Shown: positions 17,054-25,798 of the stretch, piece after piece
Layout: every line of letters starts with the position of its first letter
Position numbering within the stretch: the first letter of the stretch is position 1
From: Eubacterium sp.
Lineage (GTDB): Bacteria > Bacillota > Clostridia > Lachnospirales > Lachnospiraceae
Direction of reading: 5' to 3'
DNA: 44,896 nt
Assembly: GCA_017433825.1 (NCBI GenBank)
Contig: JAFRGL010000011.1
Coordinates: forward strand, 1-44,896
The notes under the pieces: model-generated
Told to the model about the DNA's origin: nothing
What the model saw: the letters and a program-made list of their open reading frames with translations, nothing else
Databases searched by the model: none
Made by a program: the position numbers and the translations under genes

Positions 17054-18817
17054 TTATTCTGCAATTGCAGGAGGAGCCGGAATCTCCCCGGTTCCGCCGA
17101 TGCGGTCACCGAAGCAGATTTTCCAAAGCTTCGCCCATGTGCCGTCTTCCTCGATGGTGCGCAGGAACTCGTTGACGAAAGCGACACCGTCGGAATCCTT
17201 CGGCAGACCAACGCCGTAGTTGTCATCCGGTCCGAACAGGTCGCCGCGGATTTCAAAGACGCCGGGATATTCGATGGTCGCGCTGGCCAGAAGTGTAAAG
17301 TCGGACACATAGGCATCCACCTTCCCATTGGCAAGCGCCTGCAGGCATTCATCGTCACCGTTCAGTTCCACGCAGACCGCACCCGGCGCGTATTTCTCTA
17401 CCACAGATACCACACTGGTTCCGTACTGGACGGCCACTTTCATTCCTTCAAGGTCTTCATACCCGTTGATCCTTGTGTTCCCGGCACGCACCAGAACGGA
17501 CTGACGTGTCGTAAAGTACGGTCCCGCAAAAGAGATTATCTCTTCACGTTCGGGCAGAATGGAATACGTGGAGAATACGGCATCGGCACGGTTATCCAGA
17601 AGGACGCCCTCGCGTGTCCGGTCGGAAACCAGAGGCGATGTCACATGTATGATGCTGAAATTGGAAGAATCTCCGAAAATATAGCCGGCAAGCAGCTGAT
17701 ACAATCCTGCGTCAAAGCCGTATATTCCGGAGTCCTCTTTCTCCTGGCTGCTGAAGAGCATGGATGAAACGGTCGTGCCGACACGGAGGATGCCGCGCTC
17801 CTTAACAGCGGTGGCCCATTCGCTGGCAGATATCAGTGATTCATCTGCGACAGGGCCGCTTGCAATCAGTGCATCAAACTCTTCTTTATTGATATCACCG
17901 GCCATGATGGACGCAGTATCCCCGGCAGACTCGCTTGGATAAATGCGGATAAAGCCGAGTTCCCCGATCACATAGTCATGTGTGGAATCATAATCCGCCA
18001 GGCCTGTCCCATCCTGGTATTTCTTTGTCCGGTGGATAGTGAGCAAGGACTCATTCATGAACTCATCTTTGGTAACGGAATACTCGCCGCTGCTGAAAAG
18101 CACCTGTTCCTCATCATTGAGGATCGCATACTGCTGAAATGAACCGTCATCATAGTAAAACCATATTGTAGTCAGATACTCCTCGCTGCCGTCCTGTTTG
18201 ACAAATTTTTGCTTGTCGACCTGCATGAACGCAGCAACAAGTTTCAGGTCTGTCCGTATATCGTCCGGATACAGGCAGTAGTCCGTCATCTTATCCAGAT
18301 TGACATCATAAACCGCATCGGTGAAATCCAGTTCATGATCATCCGCGTGCATCTGGTTCACATTCAGCGTAAGGATGTGCGGTGTCTTTTTTTCCCGGTT
18401 CGGATCGTTCCAGTCGAAGTTCAGCTCAAAGCTGCCTGCGGAATAAACCTCATACCGGTTATCGTGATCCACGTACTGGACAAAGGAGAAATCCTTATAC
18501 AAATAAATCACGGTGTCTGCCAGCTCTTTTGTCTGATCGTCGTTGGTGATAATCTGGGCCGCCGGGCAGGAATAAACTGCCAGTATCTCCGATGATTTCG
18601 TTATCGGCTCCGGTTCGAATGCTTCCGGCTGTCCGGCCGTTTCCTGCTCTTCGGCCGTCTCCTGCTGTCCGTCAGCTTCCTGCTGCTCGCTTTTTTCCGC
18701 GCTTTCGCTGACCGCCGGCTGTTCATCCGAAGCCGGCTCCTCAGTGCTTGTTCCGCCGCCGGCACATGCTGAAAGCAGCAGTACCAGTACGCCGAAAACT
18801 GCAATTATTGTTTTCAT
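17054..18817 (-). CDS. Lipoprotein with two beta-rich repeats fused to a family 3 solute-binding domain
   Basis: 587 residues. The start at 18817 is chosen because GGAGGATGATTATT precedes it; the earlier in-frame ATG overlaps that site. A signal peptide ends in the lipobox LLLSAC, so it should be anchored outside the membrane. A Glu/Gln/Ala-rich spacer follows to about residue 75. Two related beta-rich units come next, one starting at YLYKDFSFVQYVDHDNRYEV and the other at FYYDDGSFQQYAILNDEEQ, each about 100 residues. From about 335 the C-terminal half is an amino-acid-type periplasmic binding domain: KERGILRVGTT, YGFDAGLYQLLAG, ADAVFSTYSILPEREE, MKVAVQYGTSV. No permease or ATPase gene is near, so it may be a sensor or an orphan receptor. 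The function of the repeats is unknown to me. Confidence 0.78.
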   Translation of the reverse strand: MKTIIAVFGVLVLLLSACAGGGTSTEEPASDEQPAVSESAEKSEQQEADGQQETAEEQETAGQPEAFEPEPITKSSEILAVYSCPAAQIITNDDQTKELADTVIYLYKDFSFVQYVDHDNRYEVYSAGSFELNFDWNDPNREKKTPHILTLNVNQMHADDHELDFTDAVYDVNLDKMTDYCLYPDDIRTDLKLVAAFMQVDKQKFVKQDGSEEYLTTIWFYYDDGSFQQYAILNDEEQVLFSSGEYSVTKDEFMNESLLTIHRTKKYQDGTGLADYDSTHDYVIGELGFIRIYPSESAGDTASIMAGDINKEEFDALIASGPVADESLISASEWATAVKERGILRVGTTVSSMLFSSQEKEDSGIYGFDAGLYQLLAGYIFGDSSNFSIIHVTSPLVSDRTREGVLLDNRADAVFSTYSILPEREEIISFAGPYFTTRQSVLVRAGNTRINGYEDLEGMKVAVQYGTSVVSVVEKYAPGAVCVELNGDDECLQALANGKVDAYVSDFTLLASATIEYPGVFEIRGDLFGPDDNYGVGLPKDSDGVAFVNEFLRTIEEDGTWAKLWKICFGDRIGGTGEIPAPPAIAE

Positions 18818-18949
18818 AATAATCATCCTCCAATATATAATGCTTTCTTAAAGAGTATCCTGTTATCGATTATTTGTATAATTACCGGTATTAAAGCACG
18901 TCTTCTCACGGTTCATTCTACAGAAACAATTCCGAAATAGCAAGTCTTC

Positions 18950-19009
18950 GTCTGAAAATGCAAATCGGTATCAAGGCTGAAAATACAGTCCCTGATACCG
19001 ATTGCATTT
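18950..19009 (-). terminator. Long hairpin downstream of the tmRNA, probable terminator
   Basis: Arms 18956-18973 and 18993-19009 pair over 17 bp with a single bulged A; the loop is 19 nt. On the minus strand the stem runs into TTTTCAG. It lies about 60 bases beyond the 3' end of the tmRNA and is the only strong hairpin there. The short T-run leaves some doubt. Confidence 0.5.
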
Positions 19010-19067
19010 CCGAACAAAGCACAGTTCAAATCTTCTGCTGAAAGTGCGGCGTCCGTATACCTTTTTA

Positions 19068-19423
19068 TGGACCTGGCGGGAATCGAACCCGCGTCCGAAA
19101 GCCTGTCCATCCGAGGCTCTCCCATCACAGTCCTTCTTTTGTCATTCCCCTCCTCTTACGCCGAAGGACAGGCTTAAGATTCGGGTAGCTTCATATTATC
19201 TTTCTGCTCCGCAAAGCATAGGAGAAAAAGTTCCCCGCAATACATGATGCCTTACGTGCACAGCGGGCCTTACACGCAAGACAACTGCCTGAAACGTCAG
19301 GCAGCGAGCGCTAATCTGTTATTGTCAGCGTTTAATTTTAAGCTCCGGTTTGGTAACGCGGTACCGAAAATCCGCGGATGGCTCTTCAGACTTCAAAACC
19401 CCCGTCGAAACCAGTACAAGCCC
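19068..19423 (-). ncRNA. ssrA: Transfer-messenger RNA
   Basis: About 356 nt. The 5' end reads GGGCTTGTACTGGTTTCGAC and the 3' end GGGTTCGATTCCCGCC followed by CAGGTCC and A. GGGCTTG pairs with CAGGTCC over seven positions with two G-U pairs, forming the alanyl-tRNA-like acceptor, and the T arm is GCGGG-TTCGATT-CCCGC. The 3' CCA is not encoded. The tag frame is at 19297-19329 and reads ADNNRLALAA then TGA, ending in the degradation signal expected for ClpXP. tmRNA with SmpB frees stalled ribosomes and marks the unfinished protein. The gene follows clpX, which unfolds tagged proteins. Confidence 0.95.
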
Positions 19424-19466
19424 TTATGGCATGCCTTTTCATAAATGGAAAGGTTTTGCGGAGTGT

Positions 19467-19495
19467 ATTTTAGCAATTCCTTACGGAAATGTCAA
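19467..19495 (-). promoter_or_regulatory. Promoter of ssrA
   Basis: On the minus strand a perfect TTGACA (19495-19490), a 17-base spacer and TAAAAT (19472-19467). The start would be about 37 bases before the mature 5' end, a leader that RNase P would remove. The -35 box abuts the hairpin that follows clpX. Confidence 0.9.
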
Positions 19496-19524
19496 CAGTC
19501 CGGCATATAATTCCTGCCGGACTG
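19496..19524 (-). terminator. Hairpin terminator after clpX
   Basis: A 10-bp perfect stem, CAGTCCGGCA (19496-19505) with TGCCGGACTG (19515-19524), a 9-nt loop, 11 bases after the clpX stop. On the minus strand it continues into TTGACATTT, so its short T-rich tail is also the -35 box of the ssrA promoter. Confidence 0.75.
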
Positions 19525-19535
19525 CTGCTTATAAG

Positions 19536-20912
19536 TTATCCTTTCATCACGATGCCCGGTCCGCCGGTGCCGTTGATGTAATCCTCGGTGATAATCACCT
19601 CGCCTATATTCGAATCCTTCGGAATCTCGTACATAATATCCAGCATGTACTGCTCCAGAAGCGCGCGTAAGGCCCGGGCACCTGTGTCTATCTCAAGGGC
19701 CTTGCGGGCGATCAGTTTTAAAGCGCCGTCTTCGAAGGTCAGCCGCACGCCGTCGATGTTCAAAAGCTTCTCATACTGCTTCAGGATAGCGTTTTTCGGC
19801 TCCTTTAAAATCCGCACCAGCATATCCTCATCCAGGCTTTCCAGGGTGCAGACGATGGGCAGACGCCCTAAGAATTCCGGAATCATGCCGAAATCGCGCA
19901 GGTCCTGGTTTGTCACCTTGGAAAGGATGTTCTTGTCATTGGCATATTCATCCGACAGCTGGGAACCGAAGCCGATGCCGGCTTTCTTGTTCAGGCGCTG
20001 CAGGATAATTTTTTCAAGGTCCGGAAACGCGCCGCCTACGATGAACAGGATGTTTTTGGTGTTCAGGGTTTCCAGCGGCACCATGGCGTTCTTGCTGGAG
20101 GCGCCTACCGGCACTTCCACTTCCGCGCCTTCCAGAAGCTTTAAAAGCCCCTGCTGCACCGCTTCGCCGCTGACGTCGCGCTGGTTTAAGTTCTTCTTCT
20201 TGGCCAGCTTGTCTATTTCGTCGATGAAGACAATGCCGTACTGTGCACGCTCCGGATCGTTGTCCGCCGCGGCCAGGAGCTTGGAAAGCACGCTTTCCAC
20301 GTCGTCGCCGATATAGCCCGCTTCGGTAAGCGAGGTGGCGTCGGTAATGGCCAGCGGCACGTCCATCAGCTTCGCCAGCGTCTGGACAATATAGGTTTTG
20401 CCGGAACCGGTGGGGCCTATCATCAGCACGTTGGACTTCTGGATTTCCAGGTCCGGATCGTGGTCGTTAATTCTCTTGTAATGGTTGTACACCGCTACGG
20501 AGATGACTTTTTTGGCATGCTCCTGCCCGATGACGTACTCGTCCAGTGCCTCTTTGATCTTGTGCGGCACGGGCACCCGGTTCATGGGCGGCTTCGGTTT
20601 CTCTTTCTTTTTCTCTTCTTCGGGCACAGGCGCAGGCTCCGCCTTCTTCGGCGTATTCTGCCTTGTCAGCATCAGCCTGTCGGAGAAATCCTGGAACAGG
20701 GTCTCCGGAGGCAGGTTTTTCATCATGTTCAGGAAATAATCCTTATTGTTCTCGAAGGTCTCCATGCTTTTCTGCAGGCAGTCCGCGCAGACGCACATGC
20801 CTTCCCCCATGGAAATAAGCTTGCCCGCCTTGCTCTCGGACCGTCTGCACATCATGCAGTACCGGTCGTTTCTGTTGTTTTTCTTTTCATCGGAATTGTT
20901 GGAATCCGGCAT
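19536..20912 (-). CDS. clpX: ATP-dependent Clp protease ATP-binding subunit ClpX
   Basis: 458 residues, a little longer than the usual 410-430. The N-terminal zinc finger is CMMC then CADC at about 19-43, preceded by an Asn/Lys-rich head. A charged Pro/Glu/Lys linker (about 82-105) leads to the AAA+ core. This has Walker A GPTGSGKT, Walker B IVFIDEID, the ClpP-contacting IGF loop in GIGFGSQ, and the sensor region GARALRALLEQ. ClpX unfolds tagged proteins, including those with tmRNA tags, and feeds them to ClpP. The start follows AGGAGGAG. It is 12 bases after the alarmone synthetase gene. Neither clpP nor lon is next to it, unlike the common clpP-clpX arrangement, so this may be a second ClpX. 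Confidence 0.93.
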   Translation of the reverse strand: MPDSNNSDEKKNNRNDRYCMMCRRSESKAGKLISMGEGMCVCADCLQKSMETFENNKDYFLNMMKNLPPETLFQDFSDRLMLTRQNTPKKAEPAPVPEEEKKKEKPKPPMNRVPVPHKIKEALDEYVIGQEHAKKVISVAVYNHYKRINDHDPDLEIQKSNVLMIGPTGSGKTYIVQTLAKLMDVPLAITDATSLTEAGYIGDDVESVLSKLLAAADNDPERAQYGIVFIDEIDKLAKKKNLNQRDVSGEAVQQGLLKLLEGAEVEVPVGASSKNAMVPLETLNTKNILFIVGGAFPDLEKIILQRLNKKAGIGFGSQLSDEYANDKNILSKVTNQDLRDFGMIPEFLGRLPIVCTLESLDEDMLVRILKEPKNAILKQYEKLLNIDGVRLTFEDGALKLIARKALEIDTGARALRALLEQYMLDIMYEIPKDSNIGEVIITEDYINGTGGPGIVMKG

Positions 20913-20924
20913 ATGCTCCTCCTG

Positions 20925-21656
20925 TCAGGCTCCGCTTACATCGCCGCCGGACGCGAAGTCCTTCTTCTCGAAAGGCGCATCCTTCGCTTCTTCCCCCTTG
21001 CCGGTGGCCATGAAATAAATATTCTCCATTTCTTCATCCAGATAATAACTGCTCTGGGCGCAGTGCAGAAGTGCCGCGGTCAGTTCGTCCGTCCTTTTCA
21101 CATCCTGCTTGTAAATAATCTTATGCTCCAGGCTGGCCCACCAGTCCATGCCGATGGTCCGAAACTGGATTTCCGCCTTTACCGTTTTCTTCGCGTCCTG
21201 CAGGAAAATCGGCACGTCCACGATAAGGTGCAGGCTCCTGTAGCCGTTGTCCTTCGGATTTTTGATATAGTCCTTGATTTTCACAACCCTTAAGTCGTCC
21301 TGGGACATCAGGGAATCCGCCAGCTTGTAAATATCCGCCGGGAAGGAACAGATAACCCTTACGCCGGCCACGTCTTCTATGTTGTTTTCAATGCTTTCCA
21401 GGGTCTTGGGCAGGCCCTTGCGCTCCAGCTTCTCCATGATGCTTTCCGGTGTCTTCAGCCTGCTTTTTACGGACTCTATGGGGTTCCTGTCATAAACCAG
21501 GGAAAGTTCCTCGTTCAGTACTTTGAATTTTGTTTCCAGTTCCATCATCGCGCACCGGTAATATGTCATCAGTTCCCGGAAAGGCGCGGAATGCCTGCTT
21601 ACCCAGTCAGTTACTTCAAACAAGGCCTCTTCGGGGACATTCTGTCTGTCTGCCAT
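20925..21656 (-). CDS. relQ: Small alarmone (ppGpp) synthetase, RelQ/YjbM type
   Basis: 243 residues containing only the synthetase domain, without the hydrolase and regulatory parts of RelA/SpoT. Motifs are VKSRLKTPESIMEKLERK for ATP binding, IEDVAGVRVIC with the catalytic aspartate, KDYIKNPKDNGYRSLH for GTP stacking, and AEIQFRTIGMDWWASLEH. It should transfer pyrophosphate from ATP to GTP or GDP and raise (p)ppGpp. RelQ enzymes form tetramers and are mostly controlled by expression or allostery. The start follows AAGGAGG. It heads a two-gene operon with clpX, linking stringent signalling to proteolysis. The C-terminal acidic tail is longer than in B. subtilis RelQ. Confidence 0.9.
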   Translation of the reverse strand: MADRQNVPEEALFEVTDWVSRHSAPFRELMTYYRCAMMELETKFKVLNEELSLVYDRNPIESVKSRLKTPESIMEKLERKGLPKTLESIENNIEDVAGVRVICSFPADIYKLADSLMSQDDLRVVKIKDYIKNPKDNGYRSLHLIVDVPIFLQDAKKTVKAEIQFRTIGMDWWASLEHKIIYKQDVKRTDELTAALLHCAQSSYYLDEEMENIYFMATGKGEEAKDAPFEKKDFASGGDVSGA

Positions 21657-21684
21657 TGGATGACCTCCTTAATATTCATTCATT

Positions 21685-21706
21685 GCGGAAAATGAAAGTT
21701 TTCCGC
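21685..21706 (-). promoter_or_regulatory. Hairpin in the relQ leader, just before the ribosome-binding site
   Basis: A perfect 8-bp stem, GCGGAAAA (21685-21692) with TTTTCCGC (21699-21706), and a 6-nt loop. It ends about 15 bases before the AAGGAGG of relQ. It has no T-run, so it may affect message stability or translation rather than termination. Confidence 0.45.
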
Positions 21707-21826
21707 ACAGTACAGCAGGGTACACGAAGGATCAGTTTCATGTGCCGCCGCTGCACCTGTGTCTATTATAACACAGATTCGTCGATTTGCACAGTATTTC
21801 CCCCTATGTACCCTGCTTTTACTGTG
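21706..21826. repeat. Inverted repeat pair flanking the relQ promoter
   Basis: The 19-base segment at 21706-21724 (CACAGTACAGCAGGGTACA) recurs in inverted orientation at 21807-21826 with one extra base and one change. The relQ -10 box lies between the copies. They could be paired binding sites or the arms of a large structure. No match to a known operator is recognised. Confidence 0.5.
21765..21773 (-). promoter_or_regulatory. Promoter of relQ-clpX
   Basis: On the minus strand TGTTATAAT, an extended -10. The -35 position 17 bases upstream reads TGTGCA, a partial match. The leader would be about 100 bases. Confidence 0.65.
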
Positions 21827-21858
21827 AACATTTCGTTAAAAATGTCTGAATTTTTATA

Positions 21859-24498
21859 TTATTTGAGCATTTCTTCCACAATACCGGGAATTGCTGCAAG
21901 GCAGGCCGGAATGCCTTCCGGGTTCTTGCCGCCGGCAGAAGCCATGTTGGGCCGTCCGCCGCCGCCGCCGCCCACAAGGGCTGCTGCCTTCTTGATAATA
22001 TTGCCTGCATGGGCACCGGCCGCAATCGCTCCGTCGGTAGCCATTACGCAAAGGCTTGCCTTTCCGCCAAGGCCGGAAGCCAGAACCACAACGCCTTCGC
22101 CAAGCTTTTCCTTGAGCTGGTCGCCCAGGTTCCTTAAGGCGTTCATGTCGGCGTCCTTGATTTCGGCCGCCAGCACCTTCACGCCTTTAACCTCCACCAC
22201 GGAATCCAGGGCGCTGCCCGCGGATTCGTTGGCAAGTTTTGCTTTTAAGGATTCGTTTTCGCTCTTTACGGCTTTCAGTTCGGCCAGAAGGTGGCTGATT
22301 TTGGCCTTCATCTCTTCCGGAGTGGTCTTTAAGAGGGCCGCGGCTTCGTTAAGCTCCTCTTCTTCCTTCTCGTAATGCGCCAGCACGCCCTTGTCTGTCA
22401 GGGCTTCGATACGCCTTACGCCTGAGGAAATGCCTCCCTCGGAGAGGATCTTGAAGCAGGTGATATCTCCGGTATGCTTTACATGCGTGCCGCCGCAAAG
22501 CTCGATGGAGTAGCCGCCCATATCCACGACGCGGACGGTCTCGCCGTATTTTTCGCCGAACAGGGCCATCGCGCCGGTCTTTTTGGCCTCTTCCAGGCCC
22601 ATTTCCTTCGTGACAACATCATAGTCGGCTTCAATCGCCTCGTTAACCAGTCTTTCAACCTCAGCCAGTTCTTCCGCGGTCATGGCGGCGAAATGGGAGA
22701 AGTCGAATCTGAGCCTGCCGGGCTCAACAAGGGAGCCCTTCTGCTCTACGTGGCTTCCGAGGACTGTCTTTAAGGCTTTCTGCAAAAGGTGGGTTGCGGA
22801 ATGGTTCCGGCAGGTGGCCTTTCTCGCATCTGTATCCACCTCAAGCGTTACCGTATCGCCGACCGCAATCATGCCGGACTCCATCACGCCTACGTGGCCG
22901 ACTCTTCCGCCGCGCAGATGGATGGTTTCTTCTACGGCAAAGCGTCCGTTTTCATTGAAAATAACGCCCTTGTCGCCTTCCTGGCCGCCCATGGTGCCGT
23001 AGAAAGGCGTCTGATCCACGATGATCGTGCCGCGCATTCCCTCAAGCAGGGAATCGGCAAGCTCTTTTTCAGTGGTAAGAACCGTCACCTTTGAATCAAA
23101 GGAAGTATGGTCATAACCCACGAATTCGCTGGTGATGGCCGGGTCGATTTCATCGTAAACCGTGGCGTCGGCGCCCATGTAATTGTCCTTGCCGCGGGCA
23201 TTCCTGGCACGCTCCTGCTGGGCCTTCATTGCGGCGGCAAAGCCTTCCTCGTCCACTTCGTAGCCCTTTTCCTCCAGGATTTCCTTGGTCAGGTCAACCG
23301 GGAAACCGAAGGTGTCATACAGGCGGAATACTTCTTCACCGGCGAGGGTCTTCTCACCGTTTTCAGCCATTTTCGCTTCCAGGTCAGAAAGGATGGAAAG
23401 GCCGGTGTCGATGGTCTTGTTGAACTGTTTTTCTTCGTTTTCCAGGACCTTGAAGATGAACTCCTGCTTCTCGGCAAGCTCCGGATAACCGCCCTTGCTG
23501 CCTTCGATAACGTCTCCGGCAAGGTCTGCAAGGAACAGGTGGTCGATGCCTAAGATCCTGCCGTGGCGGGCGGCACGCCTTATCAGGCGGCGCAGCACAT
23601 AGCCGCGGCCTTCATTGGTGGGCATGATGCCGTCGGAAATCATGAAGGTGGCGGAACGGATATGGTCGGTAATCAGGCGGATGGATACGTCCGCGTCATG
23701 ATCCTCGTGGTAAACCTTGCCGGCCACCTGGCAGATCTTTTCACGCAGGGCCTTGATGGTATCCACGTCGAAGATGGAATCCACGTCCTGCACCACGACG
23801 GCCAGACGCTCCAGGCCCATGCCGGTGTCGATGTTCTTGGAAGCCAGCTCGGTGTAATGGCCTTCGCCGTCATTGTCGAACTGGGTGAATACGTTGTTCC
23901 AGATCTCCATGTAGCGGTCGCAGTCGCAGCCTACCGTACAGTCCGGTTTGCCGCAGCCGTACTTTTCGCCTCTGTCGTAATAAATCTCGGAGCAGGGGCC
24001 GCAGGGACCGCTGCCGTGCTCCCAGAAATTGTCTTCCTTGCCGAAACGGAAAATCCGGTCGGCGGGGATGCCGATTTCCTTGTTCCAGATATCGAAAGCT
24101 TCGTCGTCATCCTGGTAAATGGAAGGATACAGCCTGTCGGCTTCCAGTCCCACGACTTCCGTTAAGAATTCCCAGGACCAGGCGATGGCTTCATGCTTGA
24201 AATAATCGCCGAAGGAGAAATTGCCCAGCATTTCGAAGAAGGTGCCGTGGCGGGCGGTTTTGCCCACGTTTTCAATATCGCCGGTACGGATACATTTCTG
24301 GCAGGTGGCGACCCGTCTTCTGGGCGGGATCTCCGCGCCGGTAAAATACGGCTTTAAGGGCGTCATGCCTGCGTTGATAAGCAGTACGCTCTTGTCATTC
24401 TGCGGAACCAGGGAGAAGCTTTTCATGATGAGATGTCCCTTGCTCTCCATGAAATCCAGGAACATCTGTCTTAATTCGTTTAATCCGTAATACTTCAT
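21859..24498 (-). CDS. alaS: Alanyl-tRNA synthetase
   Basis: 879 residues, full length. It has the class II catalytic core at the N terminus (MKYYGLNELRQMFLDFMESKGH, RVATCQKCIRTGDIENVG, GPCGPCSEIYYD). The tRNA-binding helices follow, then the editing domain with zinc ligands in HSATHLLQKAL (HxxxH) and CGGTHVKHTGDI. The C terminus is a DHHA1-type domain ending in a glycine-rich loop. It charges tRNA-Ala and tmRNA and removes mischarged serine and glycine. An AAGGA site lies about 10 bases upstream. It follows tyrS after 24 bases, as the last gene of a thrC-rnhA-tyrS-alaS run. No clear terminator follows it. Confidence 0.97.
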   Translation of the reverse strand: MKYYGLNELRQMFLDFMESKGHLIMKSFSLVPQNDKSVLLINAGMTPLKPYFTGAEIPPRRRVATCQKCIRTGDIENVGKTARHGTFFEMLGNFSFGDYFKHEAIAWSWEFLTEVVGLEADRLYPSIYQDDDEAFDIWNKEIGIPADRIFRFGKEDNFWEHGSGPCGPCSEIYYDRGEKYGCGKPDCTVGCDCDRYMEIWNNVFTQFDNDGEGHYTELASKNIDTGMGLERLAVVVQDVDSIFDVDTIKALREKICQVAGKVYHEDHDADVSIRLITDHIRSATFMISDGIMPTNEGRGYVLRRLIRRAARHGRILGIDHLFLADLAGDVIEGSKGGYPELAEKQEFIFKVLENEEKQFNKTIDTGLSILSDLEAKMAENGEKTLAGEEVFRLYDTFGFPVDLTKEILEEKGYEVDEEGFAAAMKAQQERARNARGKDNYMGADATVYDEIDPAITSEFVGYDHTSFDSKVTVLTTEKELADSLLEGMRGTIIVDQTPFYGTMGGQEGDKGVIFNENGRFAVEETIHLRGGRVGHVGVMESGMIAVGDTVTLEVDTDARKATCRNHSATHLLQKALKTVLGSHVEQKGSLVEPGRLRFDFSHFAAMTAEELAEVERLVNEAIEADYDVVTKEMGLEEAKKTGAMALFGEKYGETVRVVDMGGYSIELCGGTHVKHTGDITCFKILSEGGISSGVRRIEALTDKGVLAHYEKEEEELNEAAALLKTTPEEMKAKISHLLAELKAVKSENESLKAKLANESAGSALDSVVEVKGVKVLAAEIKDADMNALRNLGDQLKEKLGEGVVVLASGLGGKASLCVMATDGAIAAGAHAGNIIKKAAALVGGGGGGRPNMASAGGKNPEGIPACLAAIPGIVEEMLK

Positions 24499-24522
24499 TT
24501 CTGTCCAATCCTTCCGGCTGCC

Positions 24523-25749
24523 TTACTGCAGGACAACCTTTTTGAAATTCTTTTTGCCCTTCTTAACCATAACGCCTTCGCCCGAAAGCGCGGATGCGGG
24601 AATCACGTATCTGAAATCCGTAATCTTTTCATTGTCCACGGATGCGCCGCCCTGCTCCACCGTCCTGCGGCCGTCGGAACGGGTTTTCGCGAAATCGCAT
24701 TTCACCAGTACGCTGACGATGTCGATGCCGCCGTCCGTAAGATCTTCTTCGGTAAGCACCAGGGTGGGGATGTTGGCGTTGTCGCCGCCGCCCGCAAACA
24801 GGGCCTTCGCGGCGGATTCAGCCTTGTCAGCCTCTTCCTTGCCGTGCACCAGCTCGGTGAGCTCGTGTGCCAGGATTTCCTTGGCGCGGTTTAACTGGCT
24901 GCCTTCCCACTTGTCCATCTCGTCAATCTGCTCAAGCGGCAGGAAGGTCAGCATACGGATGCATCTTAACACGTCCGCGTCCTCCACGTTTCTCCAGTAC
25001 TGGTAGAACTCGTAGGGGGAAGTCTTCTCCGCGTCCAGCCATACCGCGTTGCCCGCGGTCTTGCCCATCTTTTTGCCGTCCGAGGTGGTAAGCAGGGTCT
25101 GGGTCATGGCATAGGCGTCCTTGCCCAGCTTCTTCCTGATGAGCTCGGTGCCGCCCAGCATGTTGGACCACTGATCGTCGCCGCCGAACTGCATGTTGCA
25201 GCCGTATCTCTCGTAAAGCTGCAGGAAGTCGTAGCTCTGCATAATCATATAGTTGAACTCCAGGAAGCTTAAGCCTTTTTCCATTCTCTGCTTGTAGCAT
25301 TCCGCCCTGAGCATGTTGTTGACGGAGAAATGCGGTCCGATATCCCGGATAAATTCCACGTAATTCAGGTTTAAAAGCCAGTCGGCGTTATTTACCATCA
25401 ATGCCTTGCCGTCGGAGAAATCAATAAACCGGCTCATCTGCTTTTTGAAGCATTCGCAGTTGTGTTCGATGGTCTCCACCGTCATCATTTTTCTCATATC
25501 CGTACGGCCCGTGGGGTCGCCGATCATGCCGGTGCCGCCGCCGATTAAGGCAATGGGCTTGTTGCCGGCCATCTGCAGTCTTTTCATCAGGCACAGCGCC
25601 ATGAAATGTCCCACGTGCAGGCTGTCCGCCGTGGGATCAAAGCCGATGTAGAAAACGGCCTTGCCGTTGTTCACCAGCTCTTTAATCTCTTGTTCGTCCG
25701 TAACCTGGGCAATCAGTCCCCTTGCCACAAGTTCTTCATATATCTGCAT
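24523..25749 (-). CDS. tyrS: Tyrosyl-tRNA synthetase
   Basis: 408 residues from the ATG at 25749, which has GGAGG eight bases upstream; the reading to 25821 would overlap rnhA and lacks a site. It is a class I synthetase with a HIGH-type motif HVGHF, the tyrosine pocket segment YMIMQSYDFLQLYERYGC, GGDDQWSN, and a KMSKS-type motif KKMGKT. A C-terminal S4-like RNA-binding domain begins around TRSDGRRTVEQGG. It is of normal length for bacterial TyrRS. It lies in the run thrC-rnhA-tyrS-alaS and has no T-box directly in front, so control probably comes from the thrC promoter. Confidence 0.96.
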   Translation of the reverse strand: MQIYEELVARGLIAQVTDEQEIKELVNNGKAVFYIGFDPTADSLHVGHFMALCLMKRLQMAGNKPIALIGGGTGMIGDPTGRTDMRKMMTVETIEHNCECFKKQMSRFIDFSDGKALMVNNADWLLNLNYVEFIRDIGPHFSVNNMLRAECYKQRMEKGLSFLEFNYMIMQSYDFLQLYERYGCNMQFGGDDQWSNMLGGTELIRKKLGKDAYAMTQTLLTTSDGKKMGKTAGNAVWLDAEKTSPYEFYQYWRNVEDADVLRCIRMLTFLPLEQIDEMDKWEGSQLNRAKEILAHELTELVHGKEEADKAESAAKALFAGGGDNANIPTLVLTEEDLTDGGIDIVSVLVKCDFAKTRSDGRRTVEQGGASVDNEKITDFRYVIPASALSGEGVMVKKGKKNFKKVVLQ

Positions 25750-25798
25750 TCTTTTTCCTCCATTAAAGAAAACGGTATTCTCAAACTGAATAATTCTA

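Noticed and set aside
18913-19444. Short frames across the tmRNA region on both strands
   Set aside because: The bases are explained by tmRNA structure, its tag frame and its promoter.
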